64,000 bases of DNA from an uncultured Lachnospiraceae bacterium (GCA_910576815.1 CAJTKA010000019.1:6806-70805), one strand, 5' to 3'; positions 17,422-26,775 are shown, counted from the stretch's first letter. The notes: generated by a model from the sequence alone, not told the origin. Translations and numbers: made by a program.

Positions 17422-18285
17422 TTAATCATCATCCTCTTTGGACTGTTCCGCCTCCTTCACTATCTCATCAATAAGTTTTCCAAAATCTACGGCGTTTTTA
17501 GAGGTGATAACCGACCTTCCTGTTTCCACCTCTAAAGCTTGCCTTGCAATTCCCGCCACTCGTCCCCTACGACGGGCAATCTCTTGATTTTCTTCAAAGG
17601 TTGTCGGCTTTTCCTCTTTGGATATATCGGTAGTAGAAGTTTCCGCAAGCATATTCAAGATAAGCTCTGTGGTACTCATGTTGTCGCGCAAATTTTGTTT
17701 TTTCAAGCCTTTCAGCTTTTTATATTGCTGCGTGTTCATACCGGACCAAGCCCGTGTAATCTCATTGGTCAAGATTGCATATTCTTTGCCCTGCGTGACA
17801 CCTCTTTCCTGCCATTCGTCAGTCAGCTCTTTGCGGACTTGAATAGCCTGTAAACGTTGATTGATCCATTCTCGTGTGTAGCCTTTTTGCAGATATGTAG
17901 CAAGGGCACGGTCAATCGTAAGCTCTGGATCAATGATTTCCTCAATCCGCTCTGCACCGACTGTAGCTAACCATGCTTTGAACGGCTCTGCTTTCGGTGA
18001 GGGAATTGACTGAATAATACGCAAAAGCTGTTCCATCGTTGCGACATCTGTCATTCTTTTTTTGCCGTCTGCTGCAGTCATTTTCAAACCGTGACAATTT
18101 GTCACGGTTTCATTTCCCTCATTTTTAAGCCGCTGTTTCAGCTTACGCCAATATGCCGCCGGGTCAGCGCTGTCTGTCAGTACTGCCACCACATCCACAA
18201 CCGAGAAATACCATTCTTCCTGTTCTTCATCCCAGGCGGTACGGATTTTTCTATCCTCAAATAACTGAATTTTATCGTTTCCCAT
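17422..18285 (-). CDS. BRO-N / DinD-like protein
   Basis: Resembles DNA damage-inducible protein D and phage antirepressors with a BRO N-terminal domain. 287 residues. The N-terminal part has the BRO-N pattern IRTAWDEEQEEWYFSVVDVV followed by YWRKLKQRL. The C-terminal part has WSGMNTQQYKKLKGLKKQ and NLRDNMSTTELILNMLAETS, closely patterned like the DinD C-terminus, and then an acidic end. The start is the ATG at 18285 after AAAGGGTAGG; a TTG 15 codons upstream has no clear site. Such genes occur in prophages and genomic islands. Expression under DNA damage is inference; no LexA box was identified. It sits at the edge of the accessory block. Confidence 0.75.
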   Translation of the reverse strand: MGNDKIQLFEDRKIRTAWDEEQEEWYFSVVDVVAVLTDSADPAAYWRKLKQRLKNEGNETVTNCHGLKMTAADGKKRMTDVATMEQLLRIIQSIPSPKAEPFKAWLATVGAERIEEIIDPELTIDRALATYLQKGYTREWINQRLQAIQVRKELTDEWQERGVTQGKEYAILTNEITRAWSGMNTQQYKKLKGLKKQNLRDNMSTTELILNMLAETSTTDISKEEKPTTFEENQEIARRRGRVAGIARQALEVETGRSVITSKNAVDFGKLIDEIVKEAEQSKEDDD

Positions 18286-18573
18286 ATATCGATACCTACC
18301 CTTTCCACCATATCTTCTGTTGTAGTTCAAAGAAAACTCCGACAGAAACTGTCATGAACGTGCCGAACGCACATCTATTTGAATTTCTCTGATGGGTTTA
18401 TTTTACAGGGCGGAACATTCAATGTCAAGGAATGAAAATCGGACGTAAATCGCCAAACAGGAAAAATGCACATACCATATCTTGCGATAGGCATCCGTAA
18501 TCTCTCTACTTTTATCAATATCTTGCTACCCGTTGCTTGGTGTTCGTAATCCCGTTTATTATTTTTCTACAGA

Positions 18574-19095
18574 CTAACGCAAAAAGTTCTTATTGGCATA
18601 CACCACCCGATACTTATCCCTGCGACTCTCAAAAAAATAGGTGATCAAACGCTCCGAAACAAACCCCGGATAACGATTCTGATAGGAGTCTTCTCGCTCT
18701 CCTCCATGCTCTGCCACCGCAAAGAGGATGGGGAACATCCACTCGCAAAGCGCATCCAACACCGGTTTACGCGCTATCAGCATATTACAGGGCGAGTACA
18801 GATTTCCATCAAAAAACTGTTTCACCGTCTCATATTCTTCAGCAAGCTCCTTCTCAAAATATGCCATCAGGTATTCCCAATCTGACGCGGTATGTCTCTC
18901 TTTATAGTTCTCCGCAATACTGGGGGCGACATACAGAGGCACATTAGCGTTACAAAAAGGAACCATTAATTGGTTATCATTAAGAACGGTTTGTCGTCCG
19001 AAGTACGCATCATTCCTATTAAAAATCAACCCCTGTATATCCTTTAACCACTCAGTGATATAAACCAATTCACCACTGTCTATATCCAGTCGCAC
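18574..19095 (-). pseudogene. Detached C-terminal part of the transferase chimera (propeller end plus DUF4422-like tail)
   Basis: 173 codons from a GTG, read in a different frame from the preceding gene and overlapping its last 16 nt. The first 50 residues (VRLDIDSGELVYITEWLKDI) continue the beta-propeller-like strand pattern that the upstream gene breaks off. From about residue 60 (SIAENYKERHTASDWEYLMA) to the end (CNMLIARKPVLDALCEWMFP, PGFVSERLITYFFE) it resembles the second half of DUF4422 glycosyltransferase-like domains. The catalytic first half of DUF4422 is missing. It is best read as the tail of one broken gene, not as a separate gene; the GTG has no convincing ribosome binding site. 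Confidence 0.6.
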
Positions 19096-20858
19096 AATCG
19101 CCTGCTAAATATTGGTAGCATGAAGATAGCTCTCCCATACACTTCCATTCCGCCAAAAAGTGGTTGATTCAAACTGCATCCTATCTGGTCTTCCTCTAAG
19201 CTAATCTTGCTAAACACACCTTTTTTAATATCATAAACCGCTATGCTCTTCGCATTAAAAGGTGCAAAAAATATCCTTCCTTCGACAATCCCCATCGATT
19301 CATACAAACGTCCTGTCCCATAATCTTCGTCGGGAAAGAGACCCACTAATTTCGTTTCTCCTGTCAGAAGATTCATAGAAAACAGGCTATTAAAGTCATA
19401 CGCCATAAACCAAAGCGTATCTTTATCAACAACCGCGTCAATAATCGACACTCTGACACAATCATTTCCGTTATTTTTTTGTAGCCTCTCCTCTACTACA
19501 TCTACATCCTGCACCATCACCGGCATCCCCTTCTCCCGGCACAGCTGCACTACAGAACTCCCATCTCCATAATACGCATCGCTCAATACCACCGCCCGAT
19601 CTAACTCCGCGCTGTCGTCATAAATCCCCCAACCTTCTTCTATATATCTATCCCGAATTTTCCGGTAGTCCTCCCAACGCTGTGGCCTCATGCTCTCGAT
19701 GGTGGCCTTGATTAACGGGTGGGGTCTCCACAGTAGCGCCACCTCGTCACTGTTTTCCTTAAATATCTCAAACACCGACTCCATCTTCTTAAGCATCTTC
19801 TCATCATGGTGCAAAAGTGCACTCACGCTGGTATTGTAAAAAACAACCTTCTTCCTGCTCCCGTCTGGTCTCTCGATAATATTCAGCCACTCCGTCGGAA
19901 TCTCCAAATCCTCTTTCTTTGTATTGAGCACCTTATCCAGCTTTGGCGAACCCGTCCCCAAAAATTTCTTTTCAAGAAATCTTCTGTCCACATGCTCGCC
20001 GGGCAGCCCCATCTCTTTTGCGGCTTTCAGATATTCGTTAATATAAATCTGACGCGTGTTCTCCGACTGGACGATCACCTGATTGGCATAAATCGTCCCA
20101 GGCACAAAACAGAAGTGTTTCATCCCTTCAATCGCCGCCTGATCCTCCGGCTCGATCTCTCCCAATATAAAATAAGGAATATATACTAACTTATCTGTAA
20201 AATTTCTCAGGTTCTTGGAATAAAAATAGGGATGCACGCTGGTCACATGGTTACACTCGTCATACGGATTGTGAATATAGATGACATCAGGACGGCGTGC
20301 TTCCAGATCGTATTCATCATAACGGGTGATTGGCACATCCTTAGGATACAAATCTCCTTCGTAATGCTCCTCCTTGAAATTCCCGTCAGGATTTTTATCA
20401 TAATAAGGAATGGGAATCACATAGGCATTGCAATTCGGATCAGCATCCGCCGCCTTCCACACGCTTTCCAGAGAATCCCACATAGATGCCTTGTAAGGAA
20501 GAAATACGACTTCCTTTTTATCTTCCGGAAGATCGTATTTAATGCTGTTTTGCAGGCTTGTCAACTGCTTTTGGATTTTCTTTGCCGTCTTGCGGCGAAA
20601 GATCTCGTCAAGCAGCCTTTCATTCATCTGATAAAGATTTTCGCAATAATCTTCCAGAATCTGCACAAGCGGGGCATAGTCTTCGCCATACGCTTCTATG
20701 GTGTTGCCCAGCATGATCGCGAACTCCTGACACTGCACGAGAGCCTCAGATGCGCCCTGTGGATTGACTGTTGCTGTCTTTGCCACGGCATCGTTTGCAC
20801 GGAGCAAGGTATCTACTGTCTGCAGCATATCCTTTTTCTTATATCGCTCCACTGCCAA
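19080..20858 (-). pseudogene. CDP-glycerol glycerophosphotransferase-like protein, frameshifted near its 3' end
   Basis: About 590 residues. A helical N-terminus (1-110) precedes a GT-B-like region resembling CDP-glycerol:poly(glycerophosphate) transferases, with VVFLPYKASMWDSLESVW, RPDVIYIHNPYDECN, KVVFYNTSVSALLHH, LLWRPHPLIKAT and the nucleotide-binding SDAYYGDGSSVVQL. Members add polyol phosphate to wall teichoic acids or surface polysaccharides at the inner membrane. From about residue 470, repeated propeller-like strands begin (LWFMAYDFNSLFSMNLLTGE). The frame then closes early at IFSRRLCDWI, while the propeller pattern continues in the next frame; restoring one base near 19105 would join them. 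Start uncertain: TTG at 20858 has AAAGGA 6 nt upstream, while GTG at 20879 does not. Confidence 0.65.
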
Positions 20859-21157
20859 TTGCCATCCTTTCCGCAACACGCACCCGGTCCGCTGCTGATT
20901 CCTCTTTTAATATGGTATATTGGTTACTCTTGCGAGTAATGCGGGAATTCCGCTTCGCTCCCGGTACCTCTCCGTTTCCGGAGTTCCCTGGGTCTTGGCA
21001 TACCCAATACCCGGCTTTCGCCAGCTTCTAATGCCGTTCTTTTTTTATATCATGAGGTGTCCTTCACAGTCCTTGCGGTAAAATGCCGCGAGGTGGCGAC
21101 ATTTATCTGCGGATTCTTCCCTTATGAACCTTGTCGACTACAAATCCCTGTCATACT

Positions 21158-21574
21158 TCACTTCGTCTCAACAGCATCTGTGATATCGATAATACCATCT
21201 ATGCCTCTGGCCAAGACATTCCTTGCAGCATTTTCGCGCTCGGAAAGCTTTGCGCCGCAAGTCTTGCAGGTAAAGATATCCTGCGTTTTCTCCCCAATCG
21301 AACCGCATTGACTGCATACACGACTAATGTCTTTTGCAAAGACTTCAACCAGAGAAATAGACTGTTCCCTGCATTTCTGGATCAGTCGGCTCCTGACATA
21401 CCCCTTTTGCCACAAGCTGACAGAACTATTGATTTTCTTATTTACGCCCGCTTTCGAACTTTGCGGCAGCTTGGGAAGATAAATCACAGCCGGCTTTTCT
21501 GTCCGCAGCATCCGATTGATCTCAGCATTGATATAGCTGTGCAGGGCTTCTTCCAGTTTCTGCCTGCCTGCCAT
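21158..21574 (-). pseudogene. TnpB-like protein, C-terminal part (zinc ribbon)
   Basis: 138 codons continuing the protein of the next entry in the -1 frame. It holds the region equivalent to RuvC-II (EKPAVIYLPKLP), a helical segment (SVSLWQKGYVRSRLIQKCRE), and an intact four-cysteine zinc ribbon (CSQCG...CKTCG) followed by ERENAARNVLARG, equivalent to RuvC-III. The glutamate expected in RuvC-II is absent and the RuvC-III aspartate is replaced by glutamate. The frames meet at a run of five A residues (minus strand, 21582-21578); a sixth A would fuse them. The internal ATG at 21574 is not a likely natural start. Confidence 0.75.
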
Positions 21575-22491
21575 ATATTTTTCCTGCCGGGATTTGTATC
21601 TTTGTTCCTGCGGTATCTGATATTGCCCTCCCTGACGTACTCCGAAAGAGCATACTGATATTCACGATACCTTTCCCCGTATATATGGTTCTCGTCCGTC
21701 ACAAACATCGTGCGGATTCCCATTGCCAATCCGATTTCCCGCTGATAATCCGCATGCTGTCTGACTCTCATCTCGACCGGCACATGAATGATGATATTGC
21801 CTTCCTCAGGAAATAGCCGGACGGTAAGCTGCCTGGTATAATGGTTATTGTCTGTCAAAGGAATGAAAATCCGCTTTCTCTTTTCCTTAGCAGCAAGGTA
21901 AATTCCATGGTCATCATAGCGATAGGCCCGTTCTCCCACAGAAAAAGTGTACGCCGAGTCCGTCTGCAGTTTTTTTAATTGCCTGCGCACCTGTCGGCGT
22001 AAGTACTGATTGAGGTGGTTTTCCTCTACGCCTGTCCGCACTTTTTGAAATGATTTTTCCCAATCTTCAGGCAGCTGTAGTTCTTTTTTCAGAAGGATCG
22101 CTTCCAGACAATCGCTCTGCTTCATAACAAACCGCAGATAGTGTCTGTCCTCCGACGTCAGGTTTTCATTTTCACGAATACATTTTTCAATCCTGCTTTT
22201 TGCCTGCGTCCACTGGTTTTTGATATCACCAAGCGCATCAAAGACAGCCAAATAGAAATAAACCGACGGCAGACCGAGGCTCGCCCGCAGACCACTTGCC
22301 GTCATCTCATTCTGCACGGTATAGCCGGGATAGAGTTTCGGCAGGCTTTTGATGCCGCCGTAACGCTGATACACATAATTCTTGACAGTACTGTAATCCT
22401 TTGCGATTTCCACCAATTTTTTCATATCCGCCTCCGAAACAGGCGCACTATTATATTGATGTACGGTCTTGCATACAGTGCTTGACGGCAT
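21484..22491 (-). pseudogene. TnpB-like protein, N-terminal part, RuvC aspartate replaced
   Basis: About 300 genuine codons followed by about 35 out-of-frame ones. The protein has the helical and WED-like N-terminal region of TnpB-type proteins (KDYSTVKNYVYQRYGG, LRRQVRRQLKKLQTD) and then the start of the RuvC fold, REIGLAMGIRTMFVTDE. In active TnpB nucleases the first strand reads G-I-D-L-G with a catalytic aspartate; here the residue is Ala256. After NPGRK the frame goes wrong and the rest of the protein continues in the overlapping frame down to 21158. Together the two pieces make a protein of about 440 residues, a normal size for the family. It appears dead as a nuclease both by substitution and by frameshift. 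Confidence 0.75.
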
Positions 22492-22586
22492 ATTGCAACG
22501 TTTGGCTCCTCATATTTTCCCAGGCAATTCGCAGAATCGGATATTCTGCAAATTGGAGAATATTGCCTTGGTGAAACAAACGTTTT

Positions 22587-23714
22587 TTATATTTGACCAC
22601 ATAATTGACCATAATCATCCGATAGTGCATTCAAATATTTACGCTTGGTATCCATGCTGGGATGGACATAGCGATTCAAAGTAATCTGCACATCTGAATG
22701 CCCCAAAATTTCGCTAAGACTTTTGATATCCATACCATTGTCAATACAGTTTGTAGCAAAAGTGTGTCTTAAGATATGAAAATTATAGTGTGGCGCATTA
22801 ATCTTTTCCAAATATCTTTTAAAGTGATTCTGATAGGTGCGAGGTTCCATGGGGCGGTCTTTTTGTAAAAGATAGACCTGCCCTTCTTTTTGAAATGCAG
22901 TAAGAATTGACAGTAAAGAATCTGATATGGGAATTTCACGATTAGAGGAAACACTTTTGGGAGGCGTTTCTAAAAGGGTCGTTTTTACCGGGCCTTCTAC
23001 ACTTTGGATTCTCTGTACGGTCCTGCTTACATGAATCAGACCATTGTTTTTTTCGATATCATCCCATTTTAGAGCACACACCTCTCCCAAACGCAGACCT
23101 GTAGAAAGGCAAAGATATATTCCTGCTTTGGAAATATCCATGTCCTCACATAGAAATTGCATCAGTCTTGCCTGTTCTGCGCGGCTCATAATTTCCAGAG
23201 CCTGTGATTTGTTTTTAATAGAAATATTTGAAATAGAAGGAACAGGGTAAGCATACTGCTTTTCTGCATAGCGAAAAATCTGTTTAATGACCAAAAGAAC
23301 ACTTTGACGAGTCGCATCTGAAACTGTCATTGCACTAATTTTTTTTTGGATATAGTTGTTTGTCATTCGGGAAAATCGATCATCATGAAAGTTTGGCTGA
23401 ATATGACACTGAAAGATCGTTTTATACTTTACATAGGTTGAATATTTTCTATTTGATTCTATATGAGTAAGCCATTCCTCCGCGAGGGCACAAAAGCTCC
23501 CTTCGTAATCTGATTTTTTCCCACCAATTATCAGGCTGATTGGTTCCTCCTTTTCAGCAGCCTTCTTCTGAAAAATCAGTTTTTCTTTTACTTCGGTATA
23601 AGTTCTCCCATAAACTGAGCGATAGCATTTACTCCCATTTTCTGACAGTACTTGATATCGCCCTTCCCACCTTCCGTCTGTACGTTTCCTAATGTTGTCA
23701 CCTCGTCTGGACAT
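22587..23714 (-). CDS. int: Tyrosine recombinase / phage-type integrase
   Basis: Site-specific recombinase of the lambda-integrase family, which integrates or excises a mobile element. 375 residues, full length. N-terminal DNA-binding segment (GRWEGRYQVLSENGSKCYRS), a SAM-like core-binding domain (about 70-160), and a catalytic domain with all expected residues: Arg208 (STGLRLGE), His313 and Arg316 (HILRHTF), His339 (LGHSDVQ) and the nucleophile Tyr349 (NRYVHP). AGGAG lies 8 nt before the ATG. No excisionase, relaxase or phage structural gene is nearby, so it is an orphan, perhaps the remains of a larger island. Two related palindromes flank it. Confidence 0.93.
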   Translation of the reverse strand: MSRRGDNIRKRTDGRWEGRYQVLSENGSKCYRSVYGRTYTEVKEKLIFQKKAAEKEEPISLIIGGKKSDYEGSFCALAEEWLTHIESNRKYSTYVKYKTIFQCHIQPNFHDDRFSRMTNNYIQKKISAMTVSDATRQSVLLVIKQIFRYAEKQYAYPVPSISNISIKNKSQALEIMSRAEQARLMQFLCEDMDISKAGIYLCLSTGLRLGEVCALKWDDIEKNNGLIHVSRTVQRIQSVEGPVKTTLLETPPKSVSSNREIPISDSLLSILTAFQKEGQVYLLQKDRPMEPRTYQNHFKRYLEKINAPHYNFHILRHTFATNCIDNGMDIKSLSEILGHSDVQITLNRYVHPSMDTKRKYLNALSDDYGQLCGQI

Positions 23715-24435
23715 ATGTCATTCTCCTTTCTGACCATTTTTTGACCATAAATATACCACTTATGGCATTTTAAGGGACAAATTATTACAAAATTTTACAG
23801 TGGGTTAAGAAGCGATCGTCGAAGAAACCTTCATTATAGATGTGTAAAAAAAGGAAGTATGTTAAGGAATTATATTGTGTGTTACCAGAGCTCTTGGAGG
23901 ATTTGCCAATGGAACGGGTGATTGGCCTATACAAATTTGACAAAATGGGTTGTGTAAAGTATAATTATTGACGATACATTATTTGCAGAAATGATATAAT
24001 AACTGACTGAAATAGCTCTTTTCGCAGAATATCCAATTCTGCGAATTTTTACATCTATCTTTAATTTGTTTCTATTAATCATATGTTCTATCTATTATGC
24101 ACAAACAATATGTTGTGTCTGATCCTCTGTTTTCCCGTCCACCTTACCAATATCTTGTTTCGCAAATTGTGCTTATCAATATTTCGTCAACTATTTTTCT
24201 ACACGCCATCCTGCAGATACTCATTGTATTTCTCTCCCGTTTATGTTATATCTGTCTCATAGATCATTACAGTTTGTTGACGGCATCTTCTCTGCCGTGT
24301 CGGAAAATCCCTGCTTTACTGACTGTATCGGTTCCGGACTTCATGTCTGTTACTGTCACCCGTAAACCTTTCCCATCCGGGGTTTACGTCATCTTCGGGA
24401 CCCGTCCCGTCTGCTTACGAAAGGAAAACACATCT
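23715..24435. other. AT-rich intergenic region with hairpins, no intact gene
   Basis: About 720 bp between the integrase and the Rpn gene. A short plus-strand frame around 23820-23970 reads RRNLHYRCKKRKYV then LPELLEDLPMERVI and might be a transposase scrap, but this is weak. Downstream are a perfect palindrome (24021-24045) and, at 24272-24415, a series of short hairpins (gacggca/tgccgtg, cgtaaacc/ggtttacg, cgggacccgtcccg) that would form a structured leader for the Rpn gene. A frame open from 24097 into the Rpn gene has no family similarity and no ribosome binding site. Confidence 0.5.
24021..24045. other. Perfect 10-bp palindrome 5' of the integrase
   Basis: Arms ttcgcagaat (24021-24030) and attctgcgaa (24036-24045), 5-nt loop. 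The core cgcagaat...attctgc also occurs at 22530-22549 on the other side of the integrase gene. Confidence 0.6.
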
Positions 24436-25524
24436 ATGTACTCAAACAATCACAGTCAGGACTCCCGTCTCAGGGAATACCCGGACACAACATCTCCCGG
24501 CAGCACCGATTTTGAGGATGCCACGGGTGAGATTCCTTACGGCCTGACCAACGACTATATGTTCCGCGCCGTCTTTCAGTCAAGTAATAAAGCCCTGCGC
24601 GGCCTGATCTGCTCCCTGCTTCACCTTGCAGATTCGGAAGTGACCTCCGTGGAGATCACCAACCCGATCCTTTTGGGGGACAGTATCGATGACAAGGAAT
24701 TCCGCCTGGATATCCAGCTGCTCCTGAATGACCGTACACGGATAAATCTTGAGATGCAGATCGCCAACCGCCTCAACTGGCCAAACCGCTCCGTCATGTA
24801 CCTGTGCCGATCCTACGACCAACTCAACAGAGGGCAGGATTACAAAGATGCCGGACCCGCCGTCCATATCGGCTTGCTGGATTATACCCTGTTTGAAGAT
24901 CACCCCGAGTTTTACGCGGCTTACAAACTGATCAATATCAAAAACCACCGGGTCTACAACGATGACCTGACCCTGTATGTGGCCGATCTGACCCGCATCG
25001 ATCTGGCCACCGAAGAAGATAAACGCTACCGCATCGACAGCTGGGCGAGACTGATGAAAGCATCCACATGGGAGGAACTGAGAATGACGGCATCCGAAGA
25101 CGAAGCTTTATACGAGACAGCGAAGGCATTATATTATACGTGCTCCGATGAGGAGATCCGTATACGCTGTCTGGAACGTGAGGAGTACTATCAGGATCTG
25201 CGCAATTATGAGAGAGCGATCGAGCAGGAACGCTCAGACCGTGAACTGGAACGCCTAGAGCATGAACAGGATCTGCGCAACTACGAGAGAGCGATCGAGC
25301 AGGAACGCCTGGAGCACGAGCAGGATCTGCAGAATTACAGGAGGACACTGGAACAGGAACGCTCAAAACACGAGCAGGATCTCCAGAATTACAGGAGAAC
25401 TCTGGAACAGGAACGCTCGGAGCACGAACAGCAACGCTTAGAGCATGAACAGGATAAGCACCATTATGAGCAACAGATTACACAACTTCAATTGGAAATC
25501 GAACAGTTGAAACTGAACCGATAG
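24436..25524 (+). CDS. Rpn-family PD-(D/E)XK nuclease/transposase-like protein with coiled-coil repeats
   Basis: Rpn proteins are PD-(D/E)XK nucleases first named for promoting recombination; recent work links relatives to defence and toxin roles. 362 residues. The N-terminal 40 residues are polar. The nuclease fold follows: GLTNDYMFRAVFQS, then the catalytic DIQLLLN and NLEMQIANR (Asp...Glu-x-Gln), and RSVMYLCRSYDQL. A helical section (230-250) leads into a long charged coiled coil made of an 18-residue repeat, DLRNYERAIEQERLEHEQ and variants, ending QLQLEIEQLKLNR. The start at ATG 24436 has AAAGGA about 10 nt upstream. It stands alone, convergent with the histidine kinase. Confidence 0.85.
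   Translation: MYSNNHSQDSRLREYPDTTSPGSTDFEDATGEIPYGLTNDYMFRAVFQSSNKALRGLICSLLHLADSEVTSVEITNPILLGDSIDDKEFRLDIQLLLNDRTRINLEMQIANRLNWPNRSVMYLCRSYDQLNRGQDYKDAGPAVHIGLLDYTLFEDHPEFYAAYKLINIKNHRVYNDDLTLYVADLTRIDLATEEDKRYRIDSWARLMKASTWEELRMTASEDEALYETAKALYYTCSDEEIRIRCLEREEYYQDLRNYERAIEQERSDRELERLEHEQDLRNYERAIEQERLEHEQDLQNYRRTLEQERSKHEQDLQNYRRTLEQERSEHEQQRLEHEQDKHHYEQQITQLQLEIEQLKLNR
25195..25452 (+). repeat. Tandem coding repeat, 54 bp unit with two 75 bp variants
   Basis: Four units begin GAT CTG/CTC at 25195, 25270, 25324 and 25378, each encoding DLRNYERAIEQER or DLQNYRRTLEQER followed by EHEQ. Units one and four carry a 7-residue insertion, in effect one extra heptad. It lengthens the coiled coil and probably varies between strains. 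Confidence 0.85.
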
Positions 25525-25542
25525 GCGAACGCGTCTGCCGCA

Positions 25543-26775
25543 TCACCCCCTGCCAAAAACCGCCGTGATTGTGATAAACGTCCCGTCGATCTCCGCAAAA
25601 ATCTCGCCATTCATTTTGTGCATGAGCTGCCTGCAGATATACAGGCCCAGACCGCTGCCACGAATGTGTTCGGCATTGGCGCCGCGCCAAAAGCTCTCAA
25701 AAATATGTGGCAAATCGGACTTCTCAAGGGTACAGCCGCTGTTTCTCACCGAAATCAAAATACCCTCATCGTCCTCGGGAAACAACAATTCCACTTTTTT
25801 GCCATCGCCGTATTTGAGCGCATTTTCCATAATGTTCTGCAAGACTTCGACGCTTCTGTCGAAATCCCCAAACAGCAGACAATTATGATATTCACCGACT
25901 GAAAAATCAGTCTTTAGCAACGACAGTTTCTCCGCATAAAACGACACAATGCTTTCAATCAGATCAGACAAATAAAACTCACTATTATCAACGGTAAGAC
26001 TCAAGAAATCCTCTCTGGAAGCGCTGATGATCTGCGAAACGTAGCCTTCGATCTCGTCCGCTTTCTCATTGATCTTATCAGCGACTTCCTGCTGTTTTTC
26101 CACCTCAGGATACAGATTTTTTGACAGCGCTTTTGCATATAATTTAATTGCGGAGAGCGGCGTTTTGATATCGTGCGACAACGATAACAGCAGGGTCTTC
26201 TTTTCCTTCTGCAGTGCCAGTTCACGTTCTCTCTGCTGCTCCATATTTTCGCGCAGCAAATCGATACCCCACAGAAACCTTCCAAAAAAGCGGCTTTTAT
26301 TTTCTTTAACGGGAATCGTCAGATTTCCTTTGGAAAGTTCATACGGAACGCCTGAAAGCCGCTTGAACGGACGCAGTATCTTAGCATGGATATAAAAAAG
26401 GATAGCAAATACCGCTATCGTCAGCACCATCAAAATGACATTGACCGCTACCATGATCTGTCGAGAAATCGCGTTGTCATTTACCGCATAATCAAACCGG
26501 TAAAGCGTACCGCCTATTTCGCGGATCGAATAATCGGAATCGCTTTCATAAAAATGCTCGCCGAATGGTTCCACATGATATACATAGTGGTACTGCGACA
26601 AATCAACATTCTCCAGCCCGGTTTCCTCAATTGCCAAAGCCAATCTGTTGATCTCCACACGATACGGTCTGCCATTTTCAGGAAGATTCCAGTATCGCAG
26701 TATGAGATTAACGCCGACAAAGAGCATGATAAAGCAAAGGCTCACGGCACAAATCATTTTTCCAAAGGCTCTCAT
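25543..26775 (-). CDS. Sensor histidine kinase (two-component system 1)
   Basis: Membrane sensor kinase of 410 residues. Two transmembrane helices (about 8-28 and 107-132) enclose an extracellular domain of about 75 residues. A HAMP-like linker is followed by the phosphoacceptor box SLSHDIKTPLSAIKLY, then N box NIMENALKYGDG, G1-like SVRNSGC, F box LPHIFESFWRG and G2 GSGLGLYI. All catalytic motifs are present. The start codon overlaps the regulator stop codon as ATGA. Gene order (permease, ATPase, regulator, kinase on one strand) suggests that it senses a cell-envelope peptide or antibiotic handled by the transporter, but the permease is broken here. Confidence 0.93.
   Translation of the reverse strand: MRAFGKMICAVSLCFIMLFVGVNLILRYWNLPENGRPYRVEINRLALAIEETGLENVDLSQYHYVYHVEPFGEHFYESDSDYSIREIGGTLYRFDYAVNDNAISRQIMVAVNVILMVLTIAVFAILFYIHAKILRPFKRLSGVPYELSKGNLTIPVKENKSRFFGRFLWGIDLLRENMEQQRERELALQKEKKTLLLSLSHDIKTPLSAIKLYAKALSKNLYPEVEKQQEVADKINEKADEIEGYVSQIISASREDFLSLTVDNSEFYLSDLIESIVSFYAEKLSLLKTDFSVGEYHNCLLFGDFDRSVEVLQNIMENALKYGDGKKVELLFPEDDEGILISVRNSGCTLEKSDLPHIFESFWRGANAEHIRGSGLGLYICRQLMHKMNGEIFAEIDGTFITITAVFGRG

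Larger units (their letters stand above)
20924..22555 (-). mobile_element. IS200/IS605-like element carrying only a tnpB-like gene
   Basis: A TnpB-like gene without a tnpA partner is bracketed by sub-terminal palindromes: ttactcttgcgagtaa (20924-20939) on its 3' side and caattcgcagaat/attctgcaaattg (22525-22555) on its 5' side. Between 20940 and 21157, just after the gene, lie more short hairpins (for example ctccgtttccggag), the place where IS605-group elements encode their guide RNA. The exact ends are inferred. The element inserted right upstream of the transferase-like gene. Confidence 0.5.

Noticed and set aside
24097..24435. 113-codon hydrophobic N-terminal extension of the Rpn protein
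   Set aside because: No Rpn protein has such a start, the frame lies in AT-rich hairpin sequence, and the ribosome binding site is at 24420, just before the ATG at 24436.
24938..25366. Minus-strand 142-codon repetitive frame opposite the Rpn tail
   Set aside because: Its repeats only reflect the coding repeats of the coiled coil on the plus strand.
25195..25452. Possible CRISPR array
   Set aside because: The units are directly adjacent coding repeats with no unique spacers.
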